From Clostridium_AD frigoriphilum (lineage in GTDB: Bacteria > Bacillota > Clostridia > Clostridiales > Clostridiaceae): a stretch of DNA of 64,000 nt. Numbering within the stretch: the stretch's first letter is position 1; every line of letters starts with the position of its first letter. The stretch lies in the NCBI RefSeq assembly GCF_036541405.1, contig NZ_JAZHFS010000004.1, positions 186,001 to 250,000 on the forward strand, in the 5' to 3' direction. Under the pieces are notes generated by a model. It was not told where the DNA came from and did no database searches. It saw only the letters and a list, made by a program, of their open reading frames with translations. Below are positions 43,949 to 52,557 of this stretch, one piece after another. The position numbers and the translations under genes are program-made.

Positions 43949-44362
43949 CTACGTAAAGGAGCACAATTCGGAGTTCATCAAATTCCAATTTGTAAAGTTG
44001 ATGTAGAATAATTTTAGATTTAGTTTTTGTTGTATCTTTCTTTTATATGTCGCAAGTACCCACATATTTAATGATATGTGGGTAGTTTATTTAATTATAG
44101 TATTAAAGAGCGTAGAGCATGACGCCTTGATTTATATGGGTTGTTAAGCATTTAGTTAAATTTAACTAAGCAATTTTAGACTTGAATATATCTATTTATA
44201 TGATATATCGCGGATTTATTTTTTAATACCGCTCCTTCAATTCTCTATAGTAATATTATTAGTAAATATACTTAATTTATGATAATTATGGTATGATCAA
44301 ATATGTAGTGTTAGTAGAAATTGTACTTTATAGTGAGTAGATAAAGGAGAAGAGTGATTAGT
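43949..44362 (+). other. Gap with terminator, dispersed repeat and recurring promoter
   Basis: It holds a perfect hairpin ACCCACATAT/ATATGTGGGT (44058-44083), copy 1 of an 80-bp dispersed repeat (44138-44220) and a recurring promoter: TAAATATACTTAATTTATGA at 44262-44281, then -10 TATGAT at 44292-44297. AAAGGAGAAG follows just before the TTG at 44363. No other gene. Confidence 0.6.
44138..44220 (+). repeat. Dispersed 80-bp repeat, copy 1 (partner 49386-49468)
   Basis: The copies share GGGTTGTTAAGCATTTAG, TTAAATTTAACTAA and CTTGAATATAT plus TATATGATATAT in the same order, about 88% identical by eye. Each contains the palindrome TTAGTTAAATTTAACTAA. Both sit in gaps downstream of a gene end, as a small non-coding element would. 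Confidence 0.75.
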
Positions 44363-44479
44363 TTGTCTGAAAATAAAGAATATACATTTAAAAGAGAACA
44401 TCCTGAACCATTTAATAATTTAATTTATACAGTTTGTATATTTCCAATCCTTTGTCATATCAGGGATTTTAAATCATAA
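44363..44479 (+). CDS. 38-aa peptide, probably a truncated gene
   Basis: TTG follows AAAGGAGAAGAGTG and opens SENKEYTFKREHPEPFNNLI, then YTVCIFPILCHIRDFKS and a stop. The first 20 residues look like the cytoplasmic start of a membrane protein. The abrupt end suggests truncation. It has a recurring promoter 66 bp upstream, so it may still be transcribed with the membrane gene at 44531. Confidence 0.4.
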   Translation: MSENKEYTFKREHPEPFNNLIYTVCIFPILCHIRDFKS

Positions 44480-44530
44480 TTAGTAAAATACTATCATGCA
44501 AATTATTGCGTAGTAAAAAGGGGGATCACT

Positions 44531-45007
44531 TTGTCATACTTAATTTTAGGATTTAGTTTATTAGTAATTTTTTTAATGATATCATCAAAAAATATTTTTT
44601 ATAAATATTCTGACAAAATCAATTTAAAGATAAAAAAAAGATTAGACACAATGCTGAAATTCACTAAAATTGCTCCAATAATAGTTTTATTTATTATATT
44701 GACTTTGACCCTTACTTATTTTAAAACTAAATATGCAATTAGGTTATCTCACGCGTGGCTTGTGTTAAGTTTTTGGATGTGTACTATAATTTTTTATTAC
44801 ATCATTGCAGAAATAGCAATAATAAAAAAAGTAGTTATTATAATACCTACCATTGGATTGATAATATCTATGTGTAATGCAATTTATTTAACACCATTAT
44901 TGCATTATGAAAACATATTCCAAAATATTAATATAATGATTCCAAATCTCTTTGGATTGATTATGCTAATAATAGCGTATTATATAACCTATCTTTTTAA
45001 AAGTTGA
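44531..45007 (+). CDS. Five-helix membrane protein of unknown function
   Basis: TTG at 44531 follows AAAAGGGGG. The 158-aa product is mostly hydrophobic, with helices near 3-19, 45-62, 74-95, 100-116 and 135-155 and a basic loop after the first (KYSDKINLKIKKRLD). No family recognised. The nearest promoter is the recurring one at 44292. Confidence 0.6.
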   Translation: MSYLILGFSLLVIFLMISSKNIFYKYSDKINLKIKKRLDTMLKFTKIAPIIVLFIILTLTLTYFKTKYAIRLSHAWLVLSFWMCTIIFYYIIAEIAIIKKVVIIIPTIGLIISMCNAIYLTPLLHYENIFQNINIMIPNLFGLIMLIIAYYITYLFKS

Positions 45008-45096
45008 TTATGATAATTTCCATTCCAAATTGCAATATAGATAAATCTAGGGACAGCTTTTATTCTTCGAACCCAATAACTGAACAACTCATGCTT

Positions 45097-45147
45097 TCAA
45101 AATCTTTTGTAGTTTTGTCTTACGCTGGAATAACCTATAGCGATCAT
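45097..45147 (-). pseudogene. N-terminal stub of a YefM/Phd-type antitoxin
   Basis: CATGGAGGTGATTTT precedes ATG and the frame MIAIGYSSVRQNYKRF, then stop. This 16-residue start is the typical beginning of YefM/Axe antitoxins (M-I-A-x-x-Y-S-x-V-R-Q-N-x-K-x-F). Nothing of the toxin partner was found next to it. The excellent ribosome site shows a once functional gene. Confidence 0.5.
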
Positions 45148-45202
45148 AAAATCACCTCCATGCATATATTGTGCAACGAAGAATTAACTCTTATAAATCG
45201 CT

Positions 45203-45391
45203 TTAATTAACAGTTTCTTTTCTCAGTCTCCGAAATACCCAGTTGCTGCCTGATATGTTCTTCATGGACTCTTTCGCGATTGAACTGTATAATACTAGCC
45301 AAATAAGGGGCTGTATAATTGTAAGTAGTATTGAAATAGGGTTCTGAAAGCGCCACTTTATATTGCGCCATAAAATATTTATTATCTCCAT
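45203..45391 (-). pseudogene. ABC-2 permease, truncated after the first helix
   Basis: The first 47 residues (MEIINILWRNIKWRFQNPIS, ILLTIIQPLIWLVLYSSIAK) are the standard start of daunorubicin-type ABC-2 permeases. The frame then runs into unrelated residues and stops at 62, against a usual 240-260. It overlaps the ATPase gene by 10 bp. Confidence 0.75.
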
Positions 45392-46324
45392 TTAATTACC
45401 TCTTCCCCATACCCAGTTAACTTCAAGAATACATCTTCAAGGCTGGGCTGTACTATTTCTATCGCCTCAAAAGAAACACTCTTTTCCCAAAGTCGCTTGT
45501 TAACATTTTTAAAAGTTTTTTGATCATCTCCAGCATCCGCAAAAATTGAGCATTCACGGACATTTATGGATGTAAGTATATGTTCTTTAGTAAGTATATC
45601 TGCACATTCTTCCGCTTTTTTCTTCTCAGAAAAACCAATGCGGAGTATATTTTGTCTTATATATTCTTTCAGATTCCCAGGAGTTTCCTGAACCAATTCG
45701 TGACCTTCTTTCATAATACAAATTGTATCACTAAGTTGATCAGCTTCATCAAGATAATGAGTGGTCAGAAAAATCGTTGTTTTAAAATCATCTCGGATTT
45801 TTTGCATGATTTCCCACATGGCTTTTCGGGAAGCAACCTCCATACCAACCGTTGGTTCGTCTAAAAAAAGTATTTTAGGCATTGATACCATATTCATTGC
45901 AATATCCAATCGACGCTTTACTCCGCCGGAATAGGAAGCAACTGGGTATTTCAAATACTTCGACAGTCCAAAACTGTCAATAAGGATGTTTATCCTTTTT
46001 TTTGCTGTACCATTGCCCACCTTGTAGAGCCTGCTTTGAAATATCATATTTTCCATAAGAGATAGATGATCATCAATAGAAACGCGCTGTGAAACACAGG
46101 CGATCTGTAGGGTCCTTGCATAGATCTTTACCTAATATGGTTACAGTTCCAGATGTAGGCTTGTAAAGTGTTGTTAGTATGTTGATAAGTGAAGACTTCC
46201 CAGCACCATTTGGTCCAAGCAAAGAAAAAATTTCTCCGCTGTTTACTTTCAAACTTAAATCATCTAAAGCTCTGACACCGTTCTTATACTGTTTAACTAA
46301 TTTATCAATTACAATTGCAGACAT
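45382..46324 (-). pseudogene. ABC exporter ATPase broken by a frameshift
   Basis: The first frame (46324 to about 46110) has Walker A LLGPNGAGKSS and runs to GKDLCKDPT. A shift near 46105 joins it to QIACVSQRVSIDDHLSLMEN and then to the signature SYSGGVKRRLDIA, Walker B KILFLDEPTVG and a C-terminal domain ending in DVFLKLTGYGEE. Together it would be about 310 residues, of the DrrA/CcmA drug-export class. With the permease also truncated the whole exporter is dead. Confidence 0.85.
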
Positions 46325-46325
46325 T

Positions 46326-46601
46326 CTACTTCACCTCTTTAATCGGAAATAGTGTTTCTGTAATATACTTTTTGGGATTGCCTTTCAAAAACATTCCCGT
46401 TCCCTTGATATAGACTTCCCTAAAGAGAGGCTGTAATGTTAGTCTATTTTCCCTTGCATAACGGTCAATTGCTTCATATGCATAATTCATAGTTTCATAA
46501 GCATCGATATGAGTAGCACAAACAGCTTTTATTCGCGGAAGGTCTTTTACTGTAATACCATTCCCATTTGGTGTTTCAGCAGTAGGAACACATAATTCCA
46601 T
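46326..46601 (-). CDS. Isolated GyrI-like effector domain protein
   Basis: This 91-aa protein matches the last part of a GyrI/BltR-type drug-binding domain (CVPTAETPNGNGITVKDLPR ... IKAVCATHIDAYETMNYAYE). A MerR DNA-binding part, usual in front, is absent. AGGGAGGGGGAG lies upstream, so it may be translated as a short form or be the tail of a deleted MerR gene. It sits 1 bp before the broken ABC ATPase and probably belonged to that operon. Confidence 0.6.
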   Translation of the reverse strand: MELCVPTAETPNGNGITVKDLPRIKAVCATHIDAYETMNYAYEAIDRYARENRLTLQPLFREVYIKGTGMFLKGNPKKYITETLFPIKEVK

Positions 46602-47164
46602 TTCACTTTTACTCCCCCTCCCTTCTTGTATAAAAGTTTAGCACAATGTAAATTATAAAGCCTCTCTTTTGATGTCCAGATTTGTAAACTAATTTTTTAA
46701 AACCTGTAAGTTGTGGTCAAATGGGAGTATTACATTTAGGGAAACAAATATACAAACATTACTGTTTACATATATGTACACATAATTACTTGTAATGGTT
46801 TCTTCTTGTTTTTATAGTAATTTTGGCAAATACAATTCGTTGTAAAACCCTTAGAAACATGCATAATAAGGCTGATACAATAATCTACATATTTATAGAG
46901 CCACTAGCCTTTGATTACGACTCTAATTTACGGTAATTATGGTATGATTAAACAAATGTTTTGTGTCGTCTCAGCATTTCATAGATTACGAACTCTTAAC
47001 GGTTTTTCTTGTTTTTATTTTGACGCTTGGCGTTTTGGTACAAATAATTTAATAGTAAATGGATCTAGTAGCATTCGAAGTTACTTCATAATCGTGAAAT
47101 TATGAGAAATAGATATTATTTGTGAGCAACTTGGAGACTGAATTAGAGAGAAAGGAGTAACAGA
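46602..47164. other. Divergent gap with a recurring promoter
   Basis: The only feature is the promoter element at 46926-46948: TTTACGGTAATTATGGTA with -10 TATGAT at 46943-46948, then AACAAATGTTTTGTGTC, which also follows the copy at 11069. It is 216 bp from the LytTR start, so the transcript would have a long leader. AGAAAGGAG before 47165 is the ribosome site. A 64-codon frame at 46911 overlapping this element is judged accidental. Confidence 0.5.
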
Positions 47165-47620
47165 GTGGATATTATAATTGTAGAAGATAAGGAGAGTAAC
47201 ATTGAAGTACAAATCAGGTACCCGATTATGAATGTACAAGTACGGCAGCTTATACAAAGAATTAAGGGTATAGATATGAAAATAGTTGGAAGTAATAATG
47301 GTAAAAATATAGTCCTCAATATTTGTGATATTTTCTACATTGAAAGTATTGAAAGGAAAACTTTTATTTATACAAAAGATCAGGTACTCAAAAGTAGTAA
47401 AAAACTATATCAGTTAATTGATGAATTAACTGGGGTGGGTTTTATTCAAATAAACAAAGCATGCATTATGAATATTGATGTACTAGATAGTGTAAATACA
47501 CTTTTTAATAGCCGATTGAAAGCAACATTGATTAATGGTGAAAATGTTATTATTACAAGAACCTATATTCCGGCAATTAAAAAATGGCTAGAGGGGGAGG
47601 CTCAACATTATGAAAAGTAA
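47165..47620 (+). CDS. LytTR-family transcription factor (cassette A)
   Basis: GTG at 47165 follows AGAAAGGAG. The 151-aa protein has no receiver domain: an N-terminal stretch of about 40 residues, then a LytTR DNA-binding domain (ICDIFYIESIERKTFIYTKD, FIQINKACIMNIDVLDSVNT, GENVIITRTYIPAIKKWL). Stand-alone LytTR proteins of this size almost always precede a DUF3021 gene, as here (11-bp overlap), and usually regulate their own operon. A related protein is at 58784-59221. Confidence 0.9.
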   Translation: MDIIIVEDKESNIEVQIRYPIMNVQVRQLIQRIKGIDMKIVGSNNGKNIVLNICDIFYIESIERKTFIYTKDQVLKSSKKLYQLIDELTGVGFIQINKACIMNIDVLDSVNTLFNSRLKATLINGENVIITRTYIPAIKKWLEGEAQHYEK

Positions 47621-48041
47621 AAAGAAAATTTTTAGAGATTATATTATTACAAGTCTTGCATTTAGCATGCTTGTTATATTTTGGGTGTTTTGTATCGATG
47701 CTCTTTTTTATGGTTTATGGTCAAACTTTAAAATCATTGGATCTATCGTGGCTTATTCTTTTATAATGTGTCTGGCACCGATTGTGATTAGATTAGTATT
47801 AGATAATAGGCCTGTGATTTCTATGTTTGCCCAATACGTTGTTGTGGTACTTCTGTTTTTTGCCTTCGGGATAAAATTCAATTGGTACCCCAAAGGAGAA
47901 GAATGGTTCGTATTTATATATACAATCCCAGTATATGCAGTTGGATATTTACTACGATTGGTAGGGATAAGAAAGGATGCTGATTATATCAACAAAAAAT
48001 TAACAGAGCGAAAAAAGAGGGGAAAACAGATGAATAATTAG
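47610..48041 (+). CDS. DUF3021 membrane protein (cassette A)
   Basis: This 143-aa protein has four helices (about 12-32, 40-58, 70-88, 98-118) and a basic tail (KKLTERKKRGKQMNN), the DUF3021 pattern. It overlaps the LytTR gene and probably holds or inhibits the regulator at the membrane. That model is known for similar inhibitor pairs and is inferred here. It shares operon position with the DUF3021 at 58334. Confidence 0.85.
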   Translation: MKSKKKIFRDYIITSLAFSMLVIFWVFCIDALFYGLWSNFKIIGSIVAYSFIMCLAPIVIRLVLDNRPVISMFAQYVVVVLLFFAFGIKFNWYPKGEEWFVFIYTIPVYAVGYLLRLVGIRKDADYINKKLTERKKRGKQMNN

Positions 48042-48192
48042 GTGTTAGAAAGCAGCAAAAAGCTGCTGGCAGGTGACTTATTTGTAAGTAATGACAGTGT
48101 ATTTGTAACATAGGACAATCGCTATTGCATGTTGTATAAGAGATTGCTAGGATTATGTAGCTGAGCAATTATAAATGAAAGGAACTGTCAAA

Positions 48193-49320
48193 ATGGAAAA
48201 GCACAAAATAATTACTTCTTTTAAACGAGATTTAGCAGGAAAGGTTGGTAAAATAATGTTGATTTCATTTTCTCTCATTACTCTATGCATCATTGCACTT
48301 GCAATTATTTTATTAGTACAAAGTCCTGGGAAAGTGAACCCGTTGCGAGACAAAAATGGAAATGTTATGAAGGGCAGTATTTCCGAAAAGATTAATGTTA
48401 AAATTAACGGAGTGAATATGGGAATGATTATTAAAAGTGAGAATATATCAAATCCAGTACTGCTTTTTGTTCACGGAGGCCCTGGTATGCCTGAATATTT
48501 TCTTACTGAAATATATCCTACGGGACTTGAAAAATATTTTACGGTGGTATGGTGGGATCAGCGGGGCGCAGGGTTATCCTATAGCAGTGATATCTCCGCA
48601 AAAACAATGACAACAAAGCAGTTTGTGTCTGACACAATAAGCGTAACAAACTATTTACGTGAACGTTTCGGGCAGGACAAATTATACCTTATGGGACACT
48701 CGTGGGGTTCATATATAGCGTTGCAGGCAGCAGCAAAATCACCTGAGTTATATCACGCTTATATTGGTGTAGGACAAATATCAAATCAAATGGAATCAGA
48801 GAAAATTGCATATGAATATATGATTAAGTACTACAATGCAAAAGGCGATAAAAAAACTGTAAAGAAACTTGAAGCAACACCTATTGAAACAATGGATGGT
48901 CTATCAGATGCATACGAAAAGATAAGAGACGATGTGATGCATAGAGCAGGAATTGGTACAACTCATAAAATGGAATCAGTAGTCTCTGGAATTTTTCTGC
49001 CAGTTATGCAGAATAGTGAATATATCTTGAAAGAGAAAATTAACATATGGCGTGGAAAAGCATTTTCAAATTCTACTGGTTTAAAGAATGAATTTTACAG
49101 CACGGATTTAAGCAAAACTATAACAAAACTTGATATTCCGGTATATTTCTTTTCGGGAATATATGATTATACAGTAAATTATTCGATGTCAGAGGCTTAT
49201 CTTAAAAAGCTTAGTGCACCTGTAAAGGGATTTTATCTTTTTAAGGAATCTGCCCACAGTCCAATATTTGAAGAGCCTAAAAAAGTGGTTCATATTATGA
49301 GAGAAGATGTGATAAAATAA
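48193..49320 (+). CDS. Membrane-anchored alpha/beta hydrolase, proline-iminopeptidase-like (cassette A)
   Basis: ATG at 48193 is preferred to one six codons earlier because GAAAGGAA lies at the right distance. The 375-aa protein has one helix (about 22-43), a linker, then HGGPG (94-98), WWDQRGAG (120-127), nucleophile GHSWGS (Ser170) and His355. The HGGPG oxyanion loop and DQRG are hallmarks of the proline iminopeptidase family. The catalytic domain would face outside. It follows the LytTR/DUF3021 pair by 150 bp. Confidence 0.85.
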   Translation: MEKHKIITSFKRDLAGKVGKIMLISFSLITLCIIALAIILLVQSPGKVNPLRDKNGNVMKGSISEKINVKINGVNMGMIIKSENISNPVLLFVHGGPGMPEYFLTEIYPTGLEKYFTVVWWDQRGAGLSYSSDISAKTMTTKQFVSDTISVTNYLRERFGQDKLYLMGHSWGSYIALQAAAKSPELYHAYIGVGQISNQMESEKIAYEYMIKYYNAKGDKKTVKKLEATPIETMDGLSDAYEKIRDDVMHRAGIGTTHKMESVVSGIFLPVMQNSEYILKEKINIWRGKAFSNSTGLKNEFYSTDLSKTITKLDIPVYFFSGIYDYTVNYSMSEAYLKKLSAPVKGFYLFKESAHSPIFEEPKKVVHIMREDVIK

Positions 49321-49385
49321 CAAAAATCAAAAAAGTCAGGTTATAGTATTTGTAGTTACTTCAGAGATCTATCGTTTTAAGCTAT

Positions 49386-49468
49386 ATATGGGTTGTTAAG
49401 CATTTAGTTAAATTTAACTAATCAATTATAGGCTTGAATATATATAATTATATGATATATATTGGATC
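49386..49468 (+). repeat. Dispersed 80-bp repeat, copy 2 (partner 44138-44220)
   Basis: Same order of shared blocks as copy 1 and the same internal palindrome. It lies 65 bp after the cassette A hydrolase stop. Confidence 0.75.
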
Positions 49469-49566
49469 ATGAATGTGAAATTTTTAAGAAGTAGTCAATA
49501 GACCCAGAGTGGATTTAACACAAGTTGTAAAAGTCCAACCCCCAAGTCCTTGATTGGATGATAATA

Positions 49567-49632
49567 TTAGTTCGATTACGACTGAATATATGAATATTCT
49601 GTCGTAATTACAGTTCTAATATACTTTGTTAT
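49567..49632 (+). repeat. Dispersed 60-bp repeat, copy 2 (partner 36810-36873)
   Basis: About 90% identical by eye to 36810-36873, including TAATTACAGTTCTAATATAC. Confidence 0.65.
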
Positions 49633-49636
49633 TTAT

Positions 49637-49800
49637 TTAGCACATAGTTTGTTGAAATTGTTTAAAAAGTTCATCACCACTTTTAAAATCAAATCCAGGA
49701 TGGTGGTCAAATTTAACAGCGCCAACAGATGCCTTCCCTCTTACGGCTTTGCTTATAAGTGCTATACCTTCATTTCCGAATGCGGCACAGTTGATTTAAT
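49637..49800 (-). pseudogene. C-terminal remnant of an unidentified protein
   Basis: On the minus strand an open stretch without start encodes NCAAFGNEGIALISKAVRGK, then ASVGAVKFDHHPGFDFKSGD and ELFKQFQQTMC before a stop. TAA lies directly upstream. The G+C content is higher than around it. The family was not recognised. Confidence 0.45.
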
Positions 49801-49895
49801 AATAAAAAATGTTATAAGTTTTTAAAAACAATATTTGATGATATTATATTCCTAAACAATAAAATTTAATTGTTTACCAGATTAGGGGGTGCATT

Positions 49896-50858
49896 ATGCC
49901 AAAAAATGATAATATGCTAGCGATTTTATGGATGCTGAATTCAGGTACAAAAATAACTGCAAAGCAAATATCCGAAAGGTTAGAAATAAACATACGATCA
50001 GTTTATCGTTATATGGATGCACTGTGTGTTAGTGGAGTGCCAATAATATCGGAGCCTGGTCATAACGGCGGATATAGTTTGCTTAACAATTTTATCCGAG
50101 CACCCCTGTTTTTTAATCTTGAAGAGAAAAAATCACTTTTGCATGCTGCTGTTTTTGCAATGGAATCAGGATATCCTTTTATGGAATCACTAAATAATGC
50201 AACATCAAAGTTAAAGATGTTTTCGAATCAAGAACAAGAAGAAGTTCTCAATCGTCATTTAGTTGGATTTGAAGTAGTGAGCCGTATTTGCGATCCAGCT
50301 GTCAAACCTATATTAATGGAACTCGAGCAAGCTGTTGCAAATGAATGCTCTATGGAAATTGAATACTGTACAGGTTATGAAGGGCATCCCAAGCATAGGG
50401 TTGTTGACCCCTATGGGATTCTTTACTGGAACAATAAATGGTACGCTATTGCATTTTGCCATCTTAGGAATGAAATTCGTAACTTTAGGGTAGATAGAAT
50501 AATAAATATTATAAGTACTAAAAATACGTTTAAGCGTCCTGAAGCTTTTTCGGCACGTGAGTTTTTTACAGAAAGCTTATTACCGAATATAGAAAGTAAA
50601 GTAGGACTTTGCACTTTAGTAATTGAGGGCAAGTCAGAAGCATTGAATGACCTAAGTGCACATTGGTTTTTAGGATATCATCTGATAAAACGAACTGAAT
50701 GCAGAACGATTTTTTTAATGGATGAATACTCAATCCATACCTATGTTCCGCATATTCTACTTCCATATGGTAAAGCAATAAAGGTGCTTGAACCAAATAG
50801 TTTTAAAGCTGCTATGGCATCAATTCTTAAAGATTTGCTGGACTATTATCTCCACTGA
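49896..50858 (+). CDS. HTH/WYL-domain transcriptional regulator (YafY type)
   Basis: This 320-aa protein has an HTH_11 domain (TAKQISERLEINIRSVYRYM), a central linker and a WYL domain (HRVVDPYGILYWNNKWYAIA, NEIRNFRVDRI). WYL proteins bind nucleotides or other ligands and often regulate stress or defence genes. TTAGGGGGTG precedes ATG. The DJ-1-like gene 100 bp downstream is the likely target. Confidence 0.9.
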   Translation: MPKNDNMLAILWMLNSGTKITAKQISERLEINIRSVYRYMDALCVSGVPIISEPGHNGGYSLLNNFIRAPLFFNLEEKKSLLHAAVFAMESGYPFMESLNNATSKLKMFSNQEQEEVLNRHLVGFEVVSRICDPAVKPILMELEQAVANECSMEIEYCTGYEGHPKHRVVDPYGILYWNNKWYAIAFCHLRNEIRNFRVDRIINIISTKNTFKRPEAFSAREFFTESLLPNIESKVGLCTLVIEGKSEALNDLSAHWFLGYHLIKRTECRTIFLMDEYSIHTYVPHILLPYGKAIKVLEPNSFKAAMASILKDLLDYYLH

Positions 50859-50958
50859 CTGAATTTGTCAGTAAAGATAATATATAATTGATTAAGATGG
50901 AGCTTGAAACCATCCTGTGATAAATAGTACTAATAAAATGAAAGTGGAGGAATAGAAA

Positions 50959-51585
50959 ATGAAAAACAAAGTATATCTTTATGTATTTGATACAATGGCA
51001 GACTGGGAAATAGGTTATTTAAGTACTGAAATCAATTCGGGAAGGTACTACAAAAAGGGATTAATGCCTCTAAAAATAGTAACTGTAGGAATTAACAAGA
51101 ACCCTATTACTACAATGGGAGGTCTAGAAATATTGCCAGAAATTGAACTTAAGGAGTGTAGTATTGAAGAGACAGTTGCTTTGATTCTACCTGGTGGGAG
51201 TACATGGACAGAATCAATTCATGCTCCCATTATAAGAATGGCTGAAGAATGTTTAGATAAAGGTATTGTTGTAGGGGCAATTTGTGGTGCTACAATAGGA
51301 CTTGCTATGGAAGGAGTATTAGATAAGCGAGCTCATACAAGCAATGACCTGGGATATCTTAAAATGGTCTGTCCAAGCTATGCAGGAGAAAAATATTATA
51401 AGCAAGAATACGCAGTAACTGATAGAAGTTTGATTACTGCCTCTGGAATAGCTCCTCTTGAATTTACTTTGCACATATTGAAAATTCTAGAGGTGTTTTC
51501 ACCACAAACCTTAGATTCTTGGTACAATCTTTATAAAACTCAAGATGCAAAATATTTCTTTGAGTTGATGAGCTCGATTCAATAG
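50959..51585 (+). CDS. DJ-1/PfpI-family protein
   Basis: This 208-aa protein has the DJ-1 fold with the nucleophile elbow GAICGATIG (Cys109) and the oxyanion segment ILPGGSTW (77-84), as in YdeA/PfpI-like amidotransferase-class proteins. The family includes deglycases, chaperones and glyoxalases, and the sequence alone does not decide among them. GGAGG lies before ATG. Likely controlled by the WYL regulator upstream. Confidence 0.87.
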   Translation: MKNKVYLYVFDTMADWEIGYLSTEINSGRYYKKGLMPLKIVTVGINKNPITTMGGLEILPEIELKECSIEETVALILPGGSTWTESIHAPIIRMAEECLDKGIVVGAICGATIGLAMEGVLDKRAHTSNDLGYLKMVCPSYAGEKYYKQEYAVTDRSLITASGIAPLEFTLHILKILEVFSPQTLDSWYNLYKTQDAKYFFELMSSIQ

Positions 51586-51758
51586 TAGAAAATTGAGTGA
51601 ATCAAAGTTATTTATATAAATATAAAAGCATAAAACAATTTAAAGTTAAATATGTTAAATATTTGGATATTATTTCAATATACTGTATAATCAAATAAGG
51701 ACACAATTGTAATTTATGGCGGTGCGAAGACTATATTATATAACAGGAGGATAAAACG

Positions 51759-52517
51759 TTGGGAAATGATTTTATAAATTTAAACGCAGATAATATTTCA
51801 AATGAGCATTTGTGCTGCGCTATTGCCGATAAAAAACATCAATATGGTGTTGCTGTAAAAAAGGCATGGATTGCAGATAGAATAGCGGAAGGCCATGTTT
51901 TTAGGAAACTCAATGAAAAGGGCAAGGTATTTATTGAATATACACCGCTTGAAAAAGCTTGGGTGCCTATTGTTGGTGATAATTATATATTTATCTATTG
52001 TCTTTGGGTTTCGGGAAGTTTCAAAGGAAAGGGCTATGGCAAAGAATTACTTGATTATTGTATAGCAGACGCAAAAAAACAAAGCAAGGCAGGTGTTTGC
52101 ATTATTAGCTCTAAGAAGAAAAAACCTTTTCTCTCAGAGAAAAAGTTTATGCAGAAATTTGGATTTGAAACGGTAGATACCATTGATGGCGAGTATGAGC
52201 TTTTAGCGTTATCTTTTGACGGCTCAAAACCACAGTTTGCACCAACTGCAAAAACACAGAGAATAGATAGTGAAACTCTAACTATCTACTATGGTTTACA
52301 GTGCCCGTATATACCGAACTGCATAAAACAAATTGAAGCATATTGCAAGACAAATGACATTCCTATTGAATTAATAGCAGTTGACAGTTTAGAGAAATCA
52401 AAGAGACTTCCTTGTGTGTTTAATAACTGGACTGTGTTTTATAAAGGCAAATTTGAAACAGTGCATTTGCTCAATGAAGGATATTTGAAAAAAATGCTTG
52501 AAAGATCAACAAATTGA
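51759..52517 (+). CDS. YoaP-like GNAT acetyltransferase with thioredoxin-like tail
   Basis: TTG at 51759 follows ACAGGAGG. The 252-aa protein has a GNAT domain (YIFIYCLWVSGSFKGKGYGK, where KGKGYGKELL is the acetyl-CoA loop) and a C-terminal domain with CPYIPNC (two Cys) and LPCVFNNWTVFYKGKF, the YoaP-like arrangement. Substrate unknown. It is convergent with the ABC-2 genes on the other strand, and no terminator is obvious between them. Confidence 0.85.
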   Translation: MGNDFINLNADNISNEHLCCAIADKKHQYGVAVKKAWIADRIAEGHVFRKLNEKGKVFIEYTPLEKAWVPIVGDNYIFIYCLWVSGSFKGKGYGKELLDYCIADAKKQSKAGVCIISSKKKKPFLSEKKFMQKFGFETVDTIDGEYELLALSFDGSKPQFAPTAKTQRIDSETLTIYYGLQCPYIPNCIKQIEAYCKTNDIPIELIAVDSLEKSKRLPCVFNNWTVFYKGKFETVHLLNEGYLKKMLERSTN

Positions 52518-52557
52518 GACTTATCATTTGATATAAGGTTATAAATATTATTATAAA

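Larger units (their letters stand above)
49321..49895. other. Gap with two dispersed repeats and a gene remnant
   Basis: It contains repeat copy 2 of the 80-bp element (49386-49468), copy 2 of the 60-bp element (49567-49632) and a minus-strand gene fragment (49637-49800). The density of relics matches the gap at 36.2-37.1 kb. Confidence 0.6.

Noticed and set aside
45004..45210. 68-codon plus-strand frame after the five-helix membrane gene
   Set aside because: No ribosome site; it is opposite the antitoxin stub, whose ribosome site and start are convincing.
46911..47105. 64-codon frame upstream of the LytTR gene
   Set aside because: It overlaps the recurring promoter, has no ribosome site and no recognisable protein pattern.
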